Shown one piece after another: positions 1-8,215 of a DNA stretch of 64,000 nucleotides. The position numbers were made by a program, and so were the translations under genes. Source of the DNA: Plantactinospora soyae. Lineage in GTDB: Bacteria; Actinomycetota; Actinomycetes; Mycobacteriales; Micromonosporaceae. The notes beneath the pieces are model-generated. The model was not told the origin of the DNA. It searched no databases and was given only the letters and a program-made list of their open reading frames with translations. Numbering within the stretch: the first letter of the stretch is position 1; every line of letters starts with the position of its first letter. The stretch covers positions 744,001-808,000 of the forward strand of contig NZ_JADBEB010000001.1 of the NCBI RefSeq assembly GCF_014874095.1, written 5' to 3'.

Positions 1-1248
1 GACCTCGGCCAGCCGGCCTCCACCGAGGGATCCGCCCGACATGAAGGCTGCGCCGCCGAGCACCACCCCGGCGACCGGCCCACCGAGCGCCGCCGCGCAG
101 AGCATCGAGCCCCAACCCGGTGCCGGCAGGTTCCGATCGGCGGCCACCCGCATCATCCGCCGGGCGAGCAACCAGCCCGCGCCCATCCCGGCCAGCACCG
201 GCACGGCCAGCACGGCTCCGCCGACGCCGCCAAGCGGCCCCTGCGGGAGCCCGGCCAGCAGCGGTACGGCCGGCAGCGCACCAATGGACACCTCCGAGGT
301 CCGGACCACCGTGTCCGTACCGACCGCGAATCCCGGGCCGAGCAGGTAACTGACCGCCCACACGGCCGCGTTCGGCGCGTAGCCGAGGCTGACCAGGGTG
401 ATTCCGGCCTGGCCCAGGACCCCGGTGCGGTAGGCACCGATCATGTCGCCGGCCTCGCCACCGCCGGTGGCCACCGCGAGTCCGGCGGCACCGGCACCCG
501 CACCGAGCAGCAGGAAGGCGGCGACCACCCCGGTACGCAGCCCGTGCCGGAGCACCGCCGGGGTGCGCCGGGCGAGTACGCCCAGGGCACCGGTGGTACG
601 CAGCGCGCCGACCAGCGCGGCGAGGGTGCCGAAGGCGGTAAGTGTGCCGATGGCCCGGGGCGCCGAGACACTTGGCCCGCCGGCGCCGAGCAGGAGCGCG
701 GCGAGCCCACCGAGTGCGCCGTACCCGATCCCGATCGTGCCCGCGACCCCGATCGCCCGTCCCATCGTCGGATGTTCCCGGGCCCGGATCGCGCGACTGA
801 CGTGCACACCGGCCCGGGCCAGCCGCCACGCGGCGAGCATGGCGAGCGCGAGCGGTGCCAGGCCGAGCGGTCCGGCCCCGGTGTCCAGCCGTACGCCGTG
901 CCCGAGCAGCCATCCGGCGAGGCCCAGCCGGGCGGCACCGACGATCGAGCCGCTTCCCTCGGCGAACTGGGCCACCCCGAGCACGACCGTCACCGGCAGG
1001 TAGGAGACCACGGCCGCCCAACAGGTGGCCACCCCGGCGGCCACCAGAAGTGGAGCCCGCCCGGTACGCCTGCCACCCGATCTCGGCTGCGGCGCCGGTC
1101 GACGCGGTCTGCGGTCCTGCTCGACGGGCCTGCTGGGGGAGGACTCCGGCCGGTCACGCCCGTCCGGCTCCGGCCCTTGCGCCGGCTCGGTCAGGCCGGA
1201 CTGCGGAGCATCGGAGCGGCGGGGCCGCTCAGGGACAGTGGGTGGCAT
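1..1248 (-). CDS. DUF6350 (PerM-like) polytopic membrane protein, 3' end cut by window edge
   Basis: The minus-strand frame is open from an ATG at 1246-1248 to the window edge, so 416 codons are present and the C-terminus is missing. The first ~63 residues are Pro/Arg-rich and polar. After that the protein alternates Gly/Ala/Val/Leu stretches with short loops, starting with a membrane segment at about residues 65-91, as expected for a multi-pass membrane protein. It lies downstream of sucCD on the same strand, where M. tuberculosis has PerM (Rv0955), a DUF6350 protein linked to cell division. The call rests on topology and synteny; no catalytic motif is visible. A 226-bp gap to sucD leaves room for its own promoter. 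Confidence 0.72.
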   Translation of the reverse strand, partial: MPPTVPERPRRSDAPQSGLTEPAQGPEPDGRDRPESSPSRPVEQDRRPRRPAPQPRSGGRRTGRAPLLVAAGVATCWAAVVSYLPVTVVLGVAQFAEGSGSIVGAARLGLAGWLLGHGVRLDTGAGPLGLAPLALAMLAAWRLARAGVHVSRAIRAREHPTMGRAIGVAGTIGIGYGALGGLAALLLGAGGPSVSAPRAIGTLTAFGTLAALVGALRTTGALGVLARRTPAVLRHGLRTGVVAAFLLLGAGAGAAGLAVATGGGEAGDMIGAYRTGVLGQAGITLVSLGYAPNAAVWAVSYLLGPGFAVGTDTVVRTSEVSIGALPAVPLLAGLPQGPLGGVGGAVLAVPVLAGMGAGWLLARRMMRVAADRNLPAPGWGSMLCAAALGGPVAGVVLGGAAFMSGGSLGGGRLAEV

Positions 1249-1474
1249 CAGGGCCTACTCTGGCACGGCAGCGGGTCGGCCGGTTCACGACACCACCGTA
1301 CGTAGGCCCCGCGTCGGGCGATACCCGCTGATCCGGCCGTACCGCGTACCCCGGCACGGCCGATCGTCGGACCCGGAGTTACCAGACCGGGTGCCTAAGT
1401 GGCTCCGACCCGTACCCGAGCCCGGTCCCCGGGGCGATCGGCGCGGGCCGAGCACCCCGGGGATGGCTGTCGAT

Positions 1475-2362
1475 TCAGTTGCCGGACATGATCTGTCGCA
1501 TCAGCCGGGCGGTCTCGCTCGGCGTCTTGCCGACCTTCACGCCGACGGCCTCCAGCGCGGCCTGCTTCGCCTCGGCGGTGCCCGCCGAACCGGAGATGAT
1601 CGCGCCGGCGTGCCCCATCGTCTTGCCGGCGGGCGCGGTGAATCCGGCGATGTACCCGACCACCGGCTTGGTCACGTTGTCCTTGATGAACTCGGCCGCC
1701 CGCTCCTCGGCGTCGCCGCCGATCTCACCGATCATCACGATGGCGTCGGTCTCGGGGTCGGCCTGGAACGCCGCGAGCGCGTCGATGTGGGTGGTGCCGA
1801 TGATCGGGTCACCACCGATGCCGACGCAGGTGGAGAAGCCGATGTCCCGCAGCTCGTACATCATCTGGTAGGTCAGGGTGCCGCTCTTGCTGACCAGGCC
1901 GATCCGGCCGGAACCGGTGATGTCGGCCGGGATGATGCCGGCGTTCGAGGCACCCGGCGACGCGATGCCGGGGCAGTTCGGCCCGACGATCCGGGTCCGC
2001 TCACCCTGCGCCACGTTGTACGCCCAGAACGCGGCGGTGTCGTGCACCGGCACGCCCTCGGTGATGACCACGGCCAGCGGGATGCCGGCGTCGATCGCCT
2101 CGACCACCGCTGTCCTGGTGAACTGCGGCGGTACGAAGATGACGGTGGCGTCCGCGCCGGTGCTCGCCATCGCGTCCGCGACGCTGGCGAAGACCGGCAG
2201 CTCGACACCGTCGAAGGAGACCTTCTGACCCGCCTTGCGGGGGTTCACCCCGCCGACGACGTTGGTACCGGCGGCCAGCATCCGCTTGGTGTGCTTGGAG
2301 CCCTCGGACCCGGTCATCCCCTGGACGATGACCTTTGATTCCTTGGTCAGCCAGATTGCCAT
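1475..2362 (-). CDS. sucD: Succinyl-CoA synthetase (ADP-forming) alpha subunit
   Basis: This 295-residue protein is the alpha subunit of succinate-CoA ligase, which interconverts succinyl-CoA and succinate with NTP synthesis in the TCA cycle. It starts [10 protein letters not shown], has an N-terminal CoA-binding Rossmann fold, and carries the phosphohistidine motif GHAGAI with His251. The longer frame adds 16 upstream residues, but the ATG at 2362 lies one base from the sucC stop and a GGGGG stretch sits just upstream, so I chose 2362. It is translated immediately after sucC, as in most bacteria. Length and motifs are typical of the family. Confidence 0.97.
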   Translation of the reverse strand: MAIWLTKESKVIVQGMTGSEGSKHTKRMLAAGTNVVGGVNPRKAGQKVSFDGVELPVFASVADAMASTGADATVIFVPPQFTRTAVVEAIDAGIPLAVVITEGVPVHDTAAFWAYNVAQGERTRIVGPNCPGIASPGASNAGIIPADITGSGRIGLVSKSGTLTYQMMYELRDIGFSTCVGIGGDPIIGTTHIDALAAFQADPETDAIVMIGEIGGDAEERAAEFIKDNVTKPVVGYIAGFTAPAGKTMGHAGAIISGSAGTAEAKQAALEAVGVKVGKTPSETARLMRQIMSGN

Positions 2363-2363
2363 C

Positions 2364-3542
2364 TCAGACCCCCGCAGCCGCGAGCTCGGCGGCCCGCTGG
2401 GCCGCGCCATCCATAGTGTCCACCCGCTCGACGAGGGGGTTGGCGGCGCCGTCGAGAATGGCGCGCCCCGCCTCGGCGTTGTTGCCGTCGAGACGTACCA
2501 CGAGCGGCTTCTCGACCTTCTCGCCCCGCTCCTGGAGCAGCGCCAGCGCCTGGATGATGCCGTTGGCGACCTCGTCGCAGGCGGTGATGCCGCCGAAGAC
2601 GTTGACGAACACGCTGCGTACGGACGGGTCGGACAGGACGATCTCCAGCCCGTTGGCCATCACCGCGGCACTGGCGCCACCCCCGATGTCGAGGAAGTTC
2701 GCCGGCTTGACGCCGCCGCGCGACTCGCCCGCGTAGGCGACCACGTCGAGGGTGGACATGACCAGGCCGGCGCCGTTGCCGATGATGCCGACCTCGCCGT
2801 CCAGCTTGACGTAGTTGAGGTCCTTCTCCTTCGCCCGCTGCTCCAGCGGATCCACCGAGGCCTGGTCCACCAGCGCCTCGTGGTCCGGATGCCGGAAACC
2901 GGCGTTCTCGTCGAGCGTGATCTTCGCGTCGAGCAGGAGCACCTCGCCGGACGCCGTCCTGGCCAGCGGGTTCACCTCGACCAGCGTCGCGTCCTCGGCC
3001 ACGAACGCCTGCCACAGCCGTACCGCGATCGGCACCACCTGGTCGGCGACGTCGCCGGAGAATCCGGCGGCCTCGGCGATCTCCCGGGCCTTCGTCTCGT
3101 CGACTCCGGTGTTCGCGTCGATCGCCACCTTGGCGACCCGCTCCGGCGTCTCGGCCGCGACCTGCTCGATGTCCATGCCACCGGCGACGCTGGCGATGCA
3201 GAGGAAGGTGCGGTTCGCCCGGTCGAGCAGGTAGGAGAAGTAGTACTCCTCGGCGATGTCCGCGGTCACGGTGATCATGACCTTGTTGACGGTGTGGCCC
3301 TTGATGTCCATCCCGAGGATGTCGGTGGACCGCGCCACCGCTTCGTCGGCGCCCTCGGCGAGCTTGACGCCGCCGGCCTTGCCCCGGCCGCCGACCTTCA
3401 CCTGAGCCTTGACAACCACACGGCCGCCGAGGCGCTCGGCGATCGTACGGGCCTCCTCAGGAGTCGTCGCGACACCGCCGGCGAGCACGGGCAAACCGTG
3501 CCGCTCGAACAGCTCACGCCCCTGGTATTCGTACAGGTCCAC
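2364..3542 (-). CDS. sucC: Succinyl-CoA synthetase (ADP-forming) beta subunit
   Basis: This 392-residue protein is the ATP-grasp beta subunit that pairs with SucD. It begins with the typical [12 protein letters not shown] from a GTG codon at 3542. The ATP-grasp region ([20 protein letters not shown], residues ~41-60) and the C-terminal CoA-ligase half with [12 protein letters not shown] are both present. The 3' end abuts sucD with a one-base gap, so the pair is one operon. The Shine-Dalgarno region is weak. A 745-bp intergenic region upstream contains two strong hairpins (3681-3708, 3989-4025) that could act on sucCD expression or end the upstream transcript. Confidence 0.97.
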   Translation of the reverse strand: MDLYEYQGRELFERHGLPVLAGGVATTPEEARTIAERLGGRVVVKAQVKVGGRGKAGGVKLAEGADEAVARSTDILGMDIKGHTVNKVMITVTADIAEEYYFSYLLDRANRTFLCIASVAGGMDIEQVAAETPERVAKVAIDANTGVDETKAREIAEAAGFSGDVADQVVPIAVRLWQAFVAEDATLVEVNPLARTASGEVLLLDAKITLDENAGFRHPDHEALVDQASVDPLEQRAKEKDLNYVKLDGEVGIIGNGAGLVMSTLDVVAYAGESRGGVKPANFLDIGGGASAAVMANGLEIVLSDPSVRSVFVNVFGGITACDEVANGIIQALALLQERGEKVEKPLVVRLDGNNAEAGRAILDGAANPLVERVDTMDGAAQRAAELAAAGV

Positions 3543-3680
3543 GATTGCGCGTCCCGTCCCGTCTCCGCGGCGCGCCGTCGCACCGCCGCCAGCGTGTTAA
3601 TGGGTTGACGCCCGTCATGAGGAACAACAGGCCATCGGCCGCAGCCTAGCGAGGTGACCACGGGCGGCATCCACGTGGGT

Positions 3681-3708
3681 GCTCGGTGTGCGGTAACGCA
3701 CACCGAGC
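3681..3708. repeat. Perfect 12-bp inverted repeat upstream of sucC
   Basis: GCTCGGTGTGCG (3681-3692), a GTAA tetraloop, and CGCACACCGAGC (3697-3708) form an uninterrupted 12-bp stem about 140 bp upstream of the sucC start. There is no T-tract on either side, so it is either a factor-independent terminator of the GC-rich actinobacterial type, an operator dyad, or a stabilising leader hairpin. Confidence 0.6.
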
Positions 3709-3988
3709 GGAGCAGCGCCGCACGAAAAAGCCGACCCGTACGCAGGCGTGAACGGCGGGACCGCCGACCGCCGCACGGATCACCGCAACGGGCCGGTACG
3801 GGCTGCGCAAAGACGCCGTACGCGCTGACGGGAGGGCCTGGCCGCACCGCGGGGCAAAAGATTTCCGTGGCGGCGTAACTCGGCGTAAAGGGCGTCGTTG
3901 AGTCTGATGTCGGAGCGCTGGGGGAGCGCGGCGACGGAGACGGCCGATGCCCTGTCGGTCGAGGGGTGGCGGCGGGGCATCGCGCATA

Positions 3989-4025
3989 GAGAGGCCGGAC
4001 GTGTGAGGGGTGCGTCCGGCCTCTC
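3989..4025. repeat. Perfect 13-bp inverted repeat, terminator-like
   Basis: GAGAGGCCGGACG (3989-4001) and CGTCCGGCCTCTC (4013-4025) flank an 11-nt loop. The plus side is followed by CCCC and an AT-rich stretch. It lies ~265 bp downstream of the B12-binding gene, so it may terminate that transcript, but it could equally lie in a long sucC leader. Confidence 0.55.
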
Positions 4026-4150
4026 CCCCATTCCATATATTGCAGACCGCACCGGCTACAGGCCGCCACCGGCAGGTGGACGGTCGTCGTCGGGGTTACC
4101 GGAATTGAGTTCCCACGGCCAGCCGCCGAGGAGTACGGCCAGCCGGCCGG

Positions 4151-4262
4151 CCGGACGGCGCCCAGAGGGACCCGACAGCGCAGGGTCCGGACAGCGCGAG
4201 CGCGCAGAGGGACCGGACAGCGCAAGCGCGTAGAGGCCGGACAGCGCAGGCGCGCGAAGGGG
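4151..4262. repeat. Imperfect ~26-bp tandem repeats downstream of the B12-binding gene
   Basis: Three to four units share the core CCGGACAGCGC followed by a variable (A/G)GCGCG stretch and AGAGG, at roughly 4151-4262. They begin about 25 bp beyond the stop of the B12-binding gene. The block is not coding in any convincing frame. Such GC-rich minisatellites may vary in copy number between strains. Confidence 0.6.
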
Positions 4263-4287
4263 CCGCGAGCGCGGCGGGGCGGACCGG

Positions 4288-4695
4288 TCAGCCGCCGACC
4301 GGCTGACCCACGTTCTTCCGGACCCAGTCCACGATCGAACCGGTGGTGGCCCCGGGCGTGAAGATCTTGGCTACTCCCAGTCGCTCGAGTTCCGGGAGGT
4401 CCGCGTCGGGGATGATGCCGCCGCCGAAGACGACCAGGTCCCCGGCGTCGCGCTCGGCGAGCAACTCCAGTACCCGCCGGAACAGCGTCATGTGCGCCCC
4501 GGAGAGCACCGAGAGGCCGATCGCGTCGGCGTCCTCCTGGATCGAGGTCTCGACGATCTGCTCGGGCGTCTGGTGCAGCCCGGTGTAGATGACCTCCATG
4601 CCGGCGTCCCGAAGGGCCCGCGCGACCACCTTGGCGCCCCGGTCATGGCCGTCCAGACCGGGTTTGGCGACGACGACCCGGATCCGAGAACTCAT
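4288..4695 (-). CDS. Stand-alone cobalamin (B12)-binding domain protein, methylmalonyl-CoA mutase C-terminal type
   Basis: This 135-residue protein consists only of a B12-binding Rossmann-like domain. The signature DxHxxG is visible as Asp15-Gly-His17-Asp-Arg-Gly20, followed by SVLSGAHM and the GGG and GAT nucleotide-loop segments. I chose the ATG at 4695 because GGAGAGG lies upstream and homologous domains begin near [16 protein letters not shown]; an upstream ATG would add 30 atypical residues. No mutase TIM-barrel gene is adjacent, so it is either the small subunit of a heteromeric acyl-CoA mutase encoded elsewhere or a B12-dependent partner protein. Its position by sucCD fits succinyl/methylmalonyl-CoA metabolism, but that link is inference. 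Confidence 0.9.
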   Translation of the reverse strand: MSSRIRVVVAKPGLDGHDRGAKVVARALRDAGMEVIYTGLHQTPEQIVETSIQEDADAIGLSVLSGAHMTLFRRVLELLAERDAGDLVVFGGGIIPDADLPELERLGVAKIFTPGATTGSIVDWVRKNVGQPVGG

Positions 4696-4826
4696 CAGCG
4701 CAACACCTCTCCAGGACACCGCCGGAATTACCTTAACGAACGGTAACCCGGTTGCCGGCCACCCGGAAATCCCCCTCATCGCCATCGCCCGTCGGGCCCG
4801 GGAGGGTCAGCCGGGAAACGCCGCGC

Positions 4827-4842
4827 CGACCCTTAAGGGTCG
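4827..4842. promoter_or_regulatory. 16-bp perfect palindrome, possible operator
   Basis: CGACCCTTAAGGGTCG at 4827-4842 reads identically on both strands. It lies ~130 bp upstream of the B12-binding gene start and ~315 bp upstream of the peptidase start. Its A/T centre in a GC-rich region suggests a protein-binding dyad. The regulator is unknown. Confidence 0.35.
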
Positions 4843-4996
4843 CTCCGGCGGATTCCCCGGCCTCTACCGCCTCGATCACGGTCCGCTGCACAGAGGGTAA
4901 CTGAACGCTACTAACGAGGGTGGCCGCAAAAGGTTACGAGAGATGGCATTCCATGACGGACACCCGCACAGGTCATCGACAATCTGGCGCTGCGAC

Positions 4997-5025
4997 TTGT
5001 GGCGGGCCTAGGGGTTGGCTACCGT
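4997..5025 (+). promoter_or_regulatory. Candidate sigma70-type promoter for the M23 peptidase
   Basis: TTGTGG (4997-5002), a 17-bp spacer and TACCGT (5020-5025) match the HrdB-type pattern TTGNNN-17-TANNNT. It would give a transcript leader of roughly 110 nt before the GTG at 5142. Confidence 0.35.
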
Positions 5026-5141
5026 GGCCCACGGTTGTCATCAGGTCCACGACCCGGCGACAACGCGGTCAGCCGGAGTTCACCTTGATCATCCGAACAC
5101 CGGTGACGGTCGCAACACTGACCCGACAACGGAGGGTGTGC

Positions 5142-5864
5142 GTGCGCCAGCGCCTGTCGTCTGAGCCCGATCGCTATCGAGGGCGACGTCGCGTCCCCAC
5201 ACCCCCGCGCAGCCGTTATGCCGCCGTCGTCACCACCGCGTTCGTCGGAGCGGGTGTCGTCGCGCTTGGCGCGGGTGCCATGCCGGACGCGAAGGCGGTC
5301 AGTCCCTCCGCACTCGCGGATCTGGAGAATGCCGCCGCGACCAGCGCGGACCGGAGCGATCGGACGACCGACGCCCAGCGGCCCTCCCGGGACAACGACC
5401 GCAGCGGCCTGGCATCCACGCTGGCTGCCGCCCCCGACGTTTGGCGGCTCCCGCTCGACGACTACAGCTTCACCTCGCCCTACGGCGTCCGGTGGAACAA
5501 GCTGCACGCCGGTGTCGACCTGGCCGCCCCCGAGGGCACGCCCTACAAGGCGGTCCACTCGGGCACGGTGACCAAGGCCGGCTGGTTCGGCGGTTACGGG
5601 CTCTGTGTGATCGTCCAGCACGCCGACGGCACCGAGTCGATCTACGGGCACTCGTCGCAGGTGATGGTCCAGGAGGGCCAGGAGGTCAAGGCCGGCGACC
5701 AGCTGGGCCTGGTCGGCTTCACCGGACACTCCTACGGTCCCCACCTGCATCTTGAGCTGCATGTCAACGGCAAGCCGACGGACCCGATCCCCTACCTCCG
5801 GGACCGGAAAGTGGACCTTCAGCTACAGGTCGACGATCCGTACAGCGACGTAGCCGCCTCCTGA
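5142..5864 (+). CDS. Secreted M23-family (LytM) peptidase
   Basis: This 240-residue protein is a predicted peptidoglycan endopeptidase of the M23/LytM family. A basic N-terminus is followed by a hydrophobic segment (residues ~26-46), then a spacer and the peptidase domain (~105-220). Zinc ligands fit His122 and Asp126 (HAGVD) and His203 of HLH, with His170 and His201 as likely catalytic histidines. The start is GTG at 5142, six bases after GGAGG (5131-5135); longer upstream frames lack a ribosome site. A strong intrinsic terminator follows, so it is monocistronic. The position next to sucCD and pcrA matches Rv0950c of M. tuberculosis. Confidence 0.9.
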   Translation: MRQRLSSEPDRYRGRRRVPTPPRSRYAAVVTTAFVGAGVVALGAGAMPDAKAVSPSALADLENAAATSADRSDRTTDAQRPSRDNDRSGLASTLAAAPDVWRLPLDDYSFTSPYGVRWNKLHAGVDLAAPEGTPYKAVHSGTVTKAGWFGGYGLCVIVQHADGTESIYGHSSQVMVQEGQEVKAGDQLGLVGFTGHSYGPHLHLELHVNGKPTDPIPYLRDRKVDLQLQVDDPYSDVAAS

Positions 5865-5884
5865 CTCCGCGTCACGCCGGTTCG

Positions 5885-5920
5885 CCGCCCAACCCTCACC
5901 GGTTGGGCGGTTTTCTTTTT
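5885..5920 (+). terminator. Intrinsic terminator of the M23 peptidase gene
   Basis: CCGCCCAACC (5885-5894) pairs perfectly with GGTTGGGCGG (5901-5910) across a 6-nt loop and is followed by TTTTCTTTTT. This is the clearest Rho-independent terminator in the window. Confidence 0.95.
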
Positions 5921-6135
5921 GCCGTCGCGCGGTGAAGTTCCGTGCGCCACACCGGCGGATATGAGCGACGCCACAGCGAGGCGGTCGGGCATAGCGGTCA
6001 GTTGCCGCGATTTCCGGCATCGTGCCGGGGCTCCGACCGCTGCCCGCACCCCTGTCCGGCCACCCGATGGCACGGCCTCGCCAGGCCATCGACCAGCATT
6101 CTCGGGTCCATGCCGCCATCCGAAGGGACCGACCC

Positions 6136-7140
6136 GTGCCGGAGACCGACCCGAGCAAGCCCGAGGCGATCGAGAGCCAGCACCGCGACGACGGCAGCCA
6201 GCCGGCTGACGGCAGCCAGCCGGCTGACGGCAGCCAGCCCGACGACGGCAGCCAGCCCGACGACGGCAGCCAGCCCGGCAACGGCGGCCAGCCCGATGGC
6301 GGCAGCGAGCGCGGCAGCGAGCACAGTGCCGAGGACTCCGCCGAGGGGCGGCGCACCGACGGCGGGCCTCGGCGCGGGTACGACGCCGGCTCCGCCCAAC
6401 CGGTGCGGCACCGCTCCCGGCGCAGGCTCGGCGGCCGGACTCCGTACCTCGTCACCGGGCTGGTCGCGCTGCTCGGGCTCGGTGTGGCCGGCGGAGCCGT
6501 GGCGGTGGCGGGCGGTGCCGACGAGCCCGGCGACCGGGTGACGGTGGCGGCGGACGAATCGGCCCGCTCCTCCGCCGCGCAGCGTGCGGACCGGTCCGAG
6601 CGGGATCCCGCACCCCCCACCCTCGCCCCGACCCCCACCCCGACCGTCGCTCCCTCGACGAGCAGCCGGCCCACGGCCGCCAGGACCGCCCGGTCCGGTG
6701 GCTCCGCACCGGCCTCGAAGTCGACCGCGACCCGGCGCCCGGCCGGCTGGGTCAATCCGCTGCCGGGAGCCGAGACGACCTCGTGCTTCGGCCCGCGCTG
6801 GGGCACGATGCACGCCGGCATCGACCTCGCGATGCCGGAGAACACCCCGATCCGCGCCGCCGGGGCCGGCACCGTGGTGACCGCCGGCTGGGCCTACACC
6901 GGGTACGGCATCTCGGTGGTCATCGACCACGGCAACGGCTACCTGACCCACTACGCCCACCAGAACCGGACCGTGGTGAGCGTCGGCGCCCGGGTCGCCG
7001 CCGGGGACGTGATCGGGTACGAGGGTGCCACCGGCGACGTCACGGGTCCGCATCTGCACTTCGAGGTGCACAAGGGGTTGTGGAACCAGGTCGACCCCGG
7101 GCCCTGGATGCGGGAGCACGGCGTGGATCTCGGCTGCTGA
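6136..7140 (+). CDS. Second secreted M23-family peptidase with low-complexity N-terminal region
   Basis: This 334-residue protein is a second M23/LytM endopeptidase. The C-terminal domain carries HAGIDLA and the closing HLHFE. An N-terminal cytoplasmic stretch contains five to six copies of a six-residue repeat (DGSQPA/D) encoded by an 18-bp tandem repeat at ~6190-6300, then a single membrane segment (near YLVTGLVALLGLGVAGG) and a Thr/Pro-rich linker. I chose GTG 6136 because GAAGGGA lies seven bases upstream; ATGs at 6022 and 6067 lack such a site. Cys residues occur in SCFGPRW and as the last residue. The paralogue at 5142 is read in the same direction but separated by a terminator. Confidence 0.88.
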   Translation: MPETDPSKPEAIESQHRDDGSQPADGSQPADGSQPDDGSQPDDGSQPGNGGQPDGGSERGSEHSAEDSAEGRRTDGGPRRGYDAGSAQPVRHRSRRRLGGRTPYLVTGLVALLGLGVAGGAVAVAGGADEPGDRVTVAADESARSSAAQRADRSERDPAPPTLAPTPTPTVAPSTSSRPTAARTARSGGSAPASKSTATRRPAGWVNPLPGAETTSCFGPRWGTMHAGIDLAMPENTPIRAAGAGTVVTAGWAYTGYGISVVIDHGNGYLTHYAHQNRTVVSVGARVAAGDVIGYEGATGDVTGPHLHFEVHKGLWNQVDPGPWMREHGVDLGC

Positions 7141-7211
7141 CCACCTGTAGGTTCTCATTAGATCTTTCGGCGCGACGTTTGGGTACGGCTGACGCCTCAC
7201 GAACGTCGCCT

Positions 7212-7252
7212 GGTCGGGCAGGTACGTGTCATCGTTAGCGGCCTGCCCGACC
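7212..7252. terminator. Bidirectional terminator-like hairpin between convergent genes
   Basis: GGTCGGGCAGG (7212-7222) and CCTGCCCGACC (7242-7252) form a perfect 11-bp stem with a 19-nt loop. It lies between the convergent M23 peptidase and SDR genes. No U-tract is present, as is common in actinobacteria. Confidence 0.6.
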
Positions 7253-7313
7253 TTCTGGGCTCAGTCTCAGCGATGGCGCCTGACCGGTCGAAGGCCGGGC
7301 CGTCAGTCCCGCC

Positions 7314-8057
7314 TCACCTCCTGCCGTTCCTGTCGCGCAGCCAACGCTCGAATTCGACGGCGACGATCCGCTCGTCGTGCACGCCGGCCGCGTCGTCGGA
7401 CGCCAGCCAGACGATCGGCGGGCCCATCACCGCCGACTCTAAGAATCGCCGTCCCTCGGACACGGTGCCGGGCGGCAACATGCCCGTGACGGTCGGGCCA
7501 CCGGGCAGCAGCAGGTTGACGGTGACGCCCGTGTCCCGCAGGTCGGCGGCCATGATCCGGGAAAGCGACTCGCTGCCGGCGCGCGACGGCCCGTAGGGGA
7601 CGAAGCCAGCCCGCTGCATGGTCGATTCACTCACCGAGATGTTGACGATGCGTCCGCCGCCAGCGGCCAGCATCCGCGGCGCGACCTCGCGCGCCACCAG
7701 GAAGTAGCCTGTCAGGTTTGTCTCAATCACCGCGCGGAAGCCGTCGGCGGGAACCTCCCAGAAGGCCTGCGAGTGCGTCATGAAGCGCGGGTTGACCGTG
7801 CGCATGCCGATCCCGGCATTGTTCACCAGCATGTCGATGCCGCCGAGCCGCGACCACGCCTGGTCGACCGCCCTTGTCACCGACGACTCGTCTCGCACGT
7901 CCAGTTCGATACCGAACGCCCCGGGAAGTTCACCGGCAACCGAGTTCGCATGCTCGCCGGATCGGCCGGTCAACGCTACCGTCGCTCCCGCCGTGGCCAG
8001 GGCGGAGGCCATGGCGAGTCCCAGTCCGTTCGTCCCGCCGGTCACCAACGCCTTCAT
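7314..8057 (-). CDS. Short-chain dehydrogenase/reductase (SDR) with Arg in place of the catalytic Lys
   Basis: This 247-residue classical SDR has the cofactor-binding TGGTNGLG (residues 6-13), the NNAG motif (79-82) and Ser141/143 in NISVS. The active-site signature reads Tyr155-Gly-Pro-Ser-Arg159, so YxxxK has become YxxxR; the codon is CGC. Arg may replace Lys functionally or the enzyme may be altered in activity. It is divergent from a MerR-type regulator, and its start is preceded by a MerR-type promoter with a 19-bp spacer, so induction by a small molecule through that regulator is likely. The substrate cannot be read from sequence. Confidence 0.88.
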   Translation of the reverse strand: MKALVTGGTNGLGLAMASALATAGATVALTGRSGEHANSVAGELPGAFGIELDVRDESSVTRAVDQAWSRLGGIDMLVNNAGIGMRTVNPRFMTHSQAFWEVPADGFRAVIETNLTGYFLVAREVAPRMLAAGGGRIVNISVSESTMQRAGFVPYGPSRAGSESLSRIMAADLRDTGVTVNLLLPGGPTVTGMLPPGTVSEGRRFLESAVMGPPIVWLASDDAAGVHDERIVAVEFERWLRDRNGRR

Positions 8058-8138
8058 CGGGATACTCCCGTCCCACGAACGGCCAGCCTGCGGTCGTCGA
8101 CCGTGGTCTTCAGCAGTGTTAAAGCACTCATGACCACG

Positions 8139-8169
8139 ACGCTAGGATTTAGAGCGTGCTCCAAGTCAA
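8139..8169 (-). promoter_or_regulatory. MerR-type promoter/operator of the SDR gene
   Basis: On the minus strand the -35 is TTGACT (8164-8169), the -10 is TAGCGT (8139-8144) and the spacer is 19 bp, the overlong spacing typical of MerR-activated promoters. The spacer contains the dyad TTGGAGC-AC-GCTCTAA with one mismatch between arms. The MerR gene reads away from it, and its longest possible frame would start inside this operator. Confidence 0.75.
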
Positions 8170-8215
8170 GTCGCAGCCGGCATCAGGGCTCACTCGCTCT
8201 GTCTCCCAGGCAGGT

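Larger units (their letters stand above)
3543..4287. other. 745-bp intergenic region between sucC and the B12-binding gene
   Basis: I see no convincing coding frame here; every frame is short and Arg/Pro/Ala-rich. The region holds two long perfect inverted repeats and a block of about 26-bp tandem repeats, listed separately. It is both the 5' region of sucC and the 3' region of the B12-binding gene, which are read in the same direction, so the hairpins may be terminators or elements in the sucCD leader. A small RNA is possible but not shown. Confidence 0.6.
4696..5141. other. 446-bp divergent intergenic region, B12-binding gene and M23 peptidase
   Basis: No coding frame with a ribosome-binding site is seen. 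The region contains a 16-bp palindrome (4827-4842) and a candidate promoter for the peptidase (4997-5025) with a transcript leader of about 110 bases. I looked for the conserved blocks of the ydaO/c-di-AMP riboswitch, which often precedes actinobacterial cell-wall peptidases, and did not find them. Confidence 0.5.

Noticed and set aside
4696-5141. ydaO/c-di-AMP riboswitch before the M23 peptidase
   Set aside because: Expected from knowledge of actinobacterial cell-wall hydrolases, but the conserved sequence blocks are not present.
8156-8215. Extra 20 residues at the MerR N-terminus from GTG 8156
   Set aside because: This start lies within the MerR-type operator and lacks a ribosome site; the conserved helix begins right after GTG 8216.
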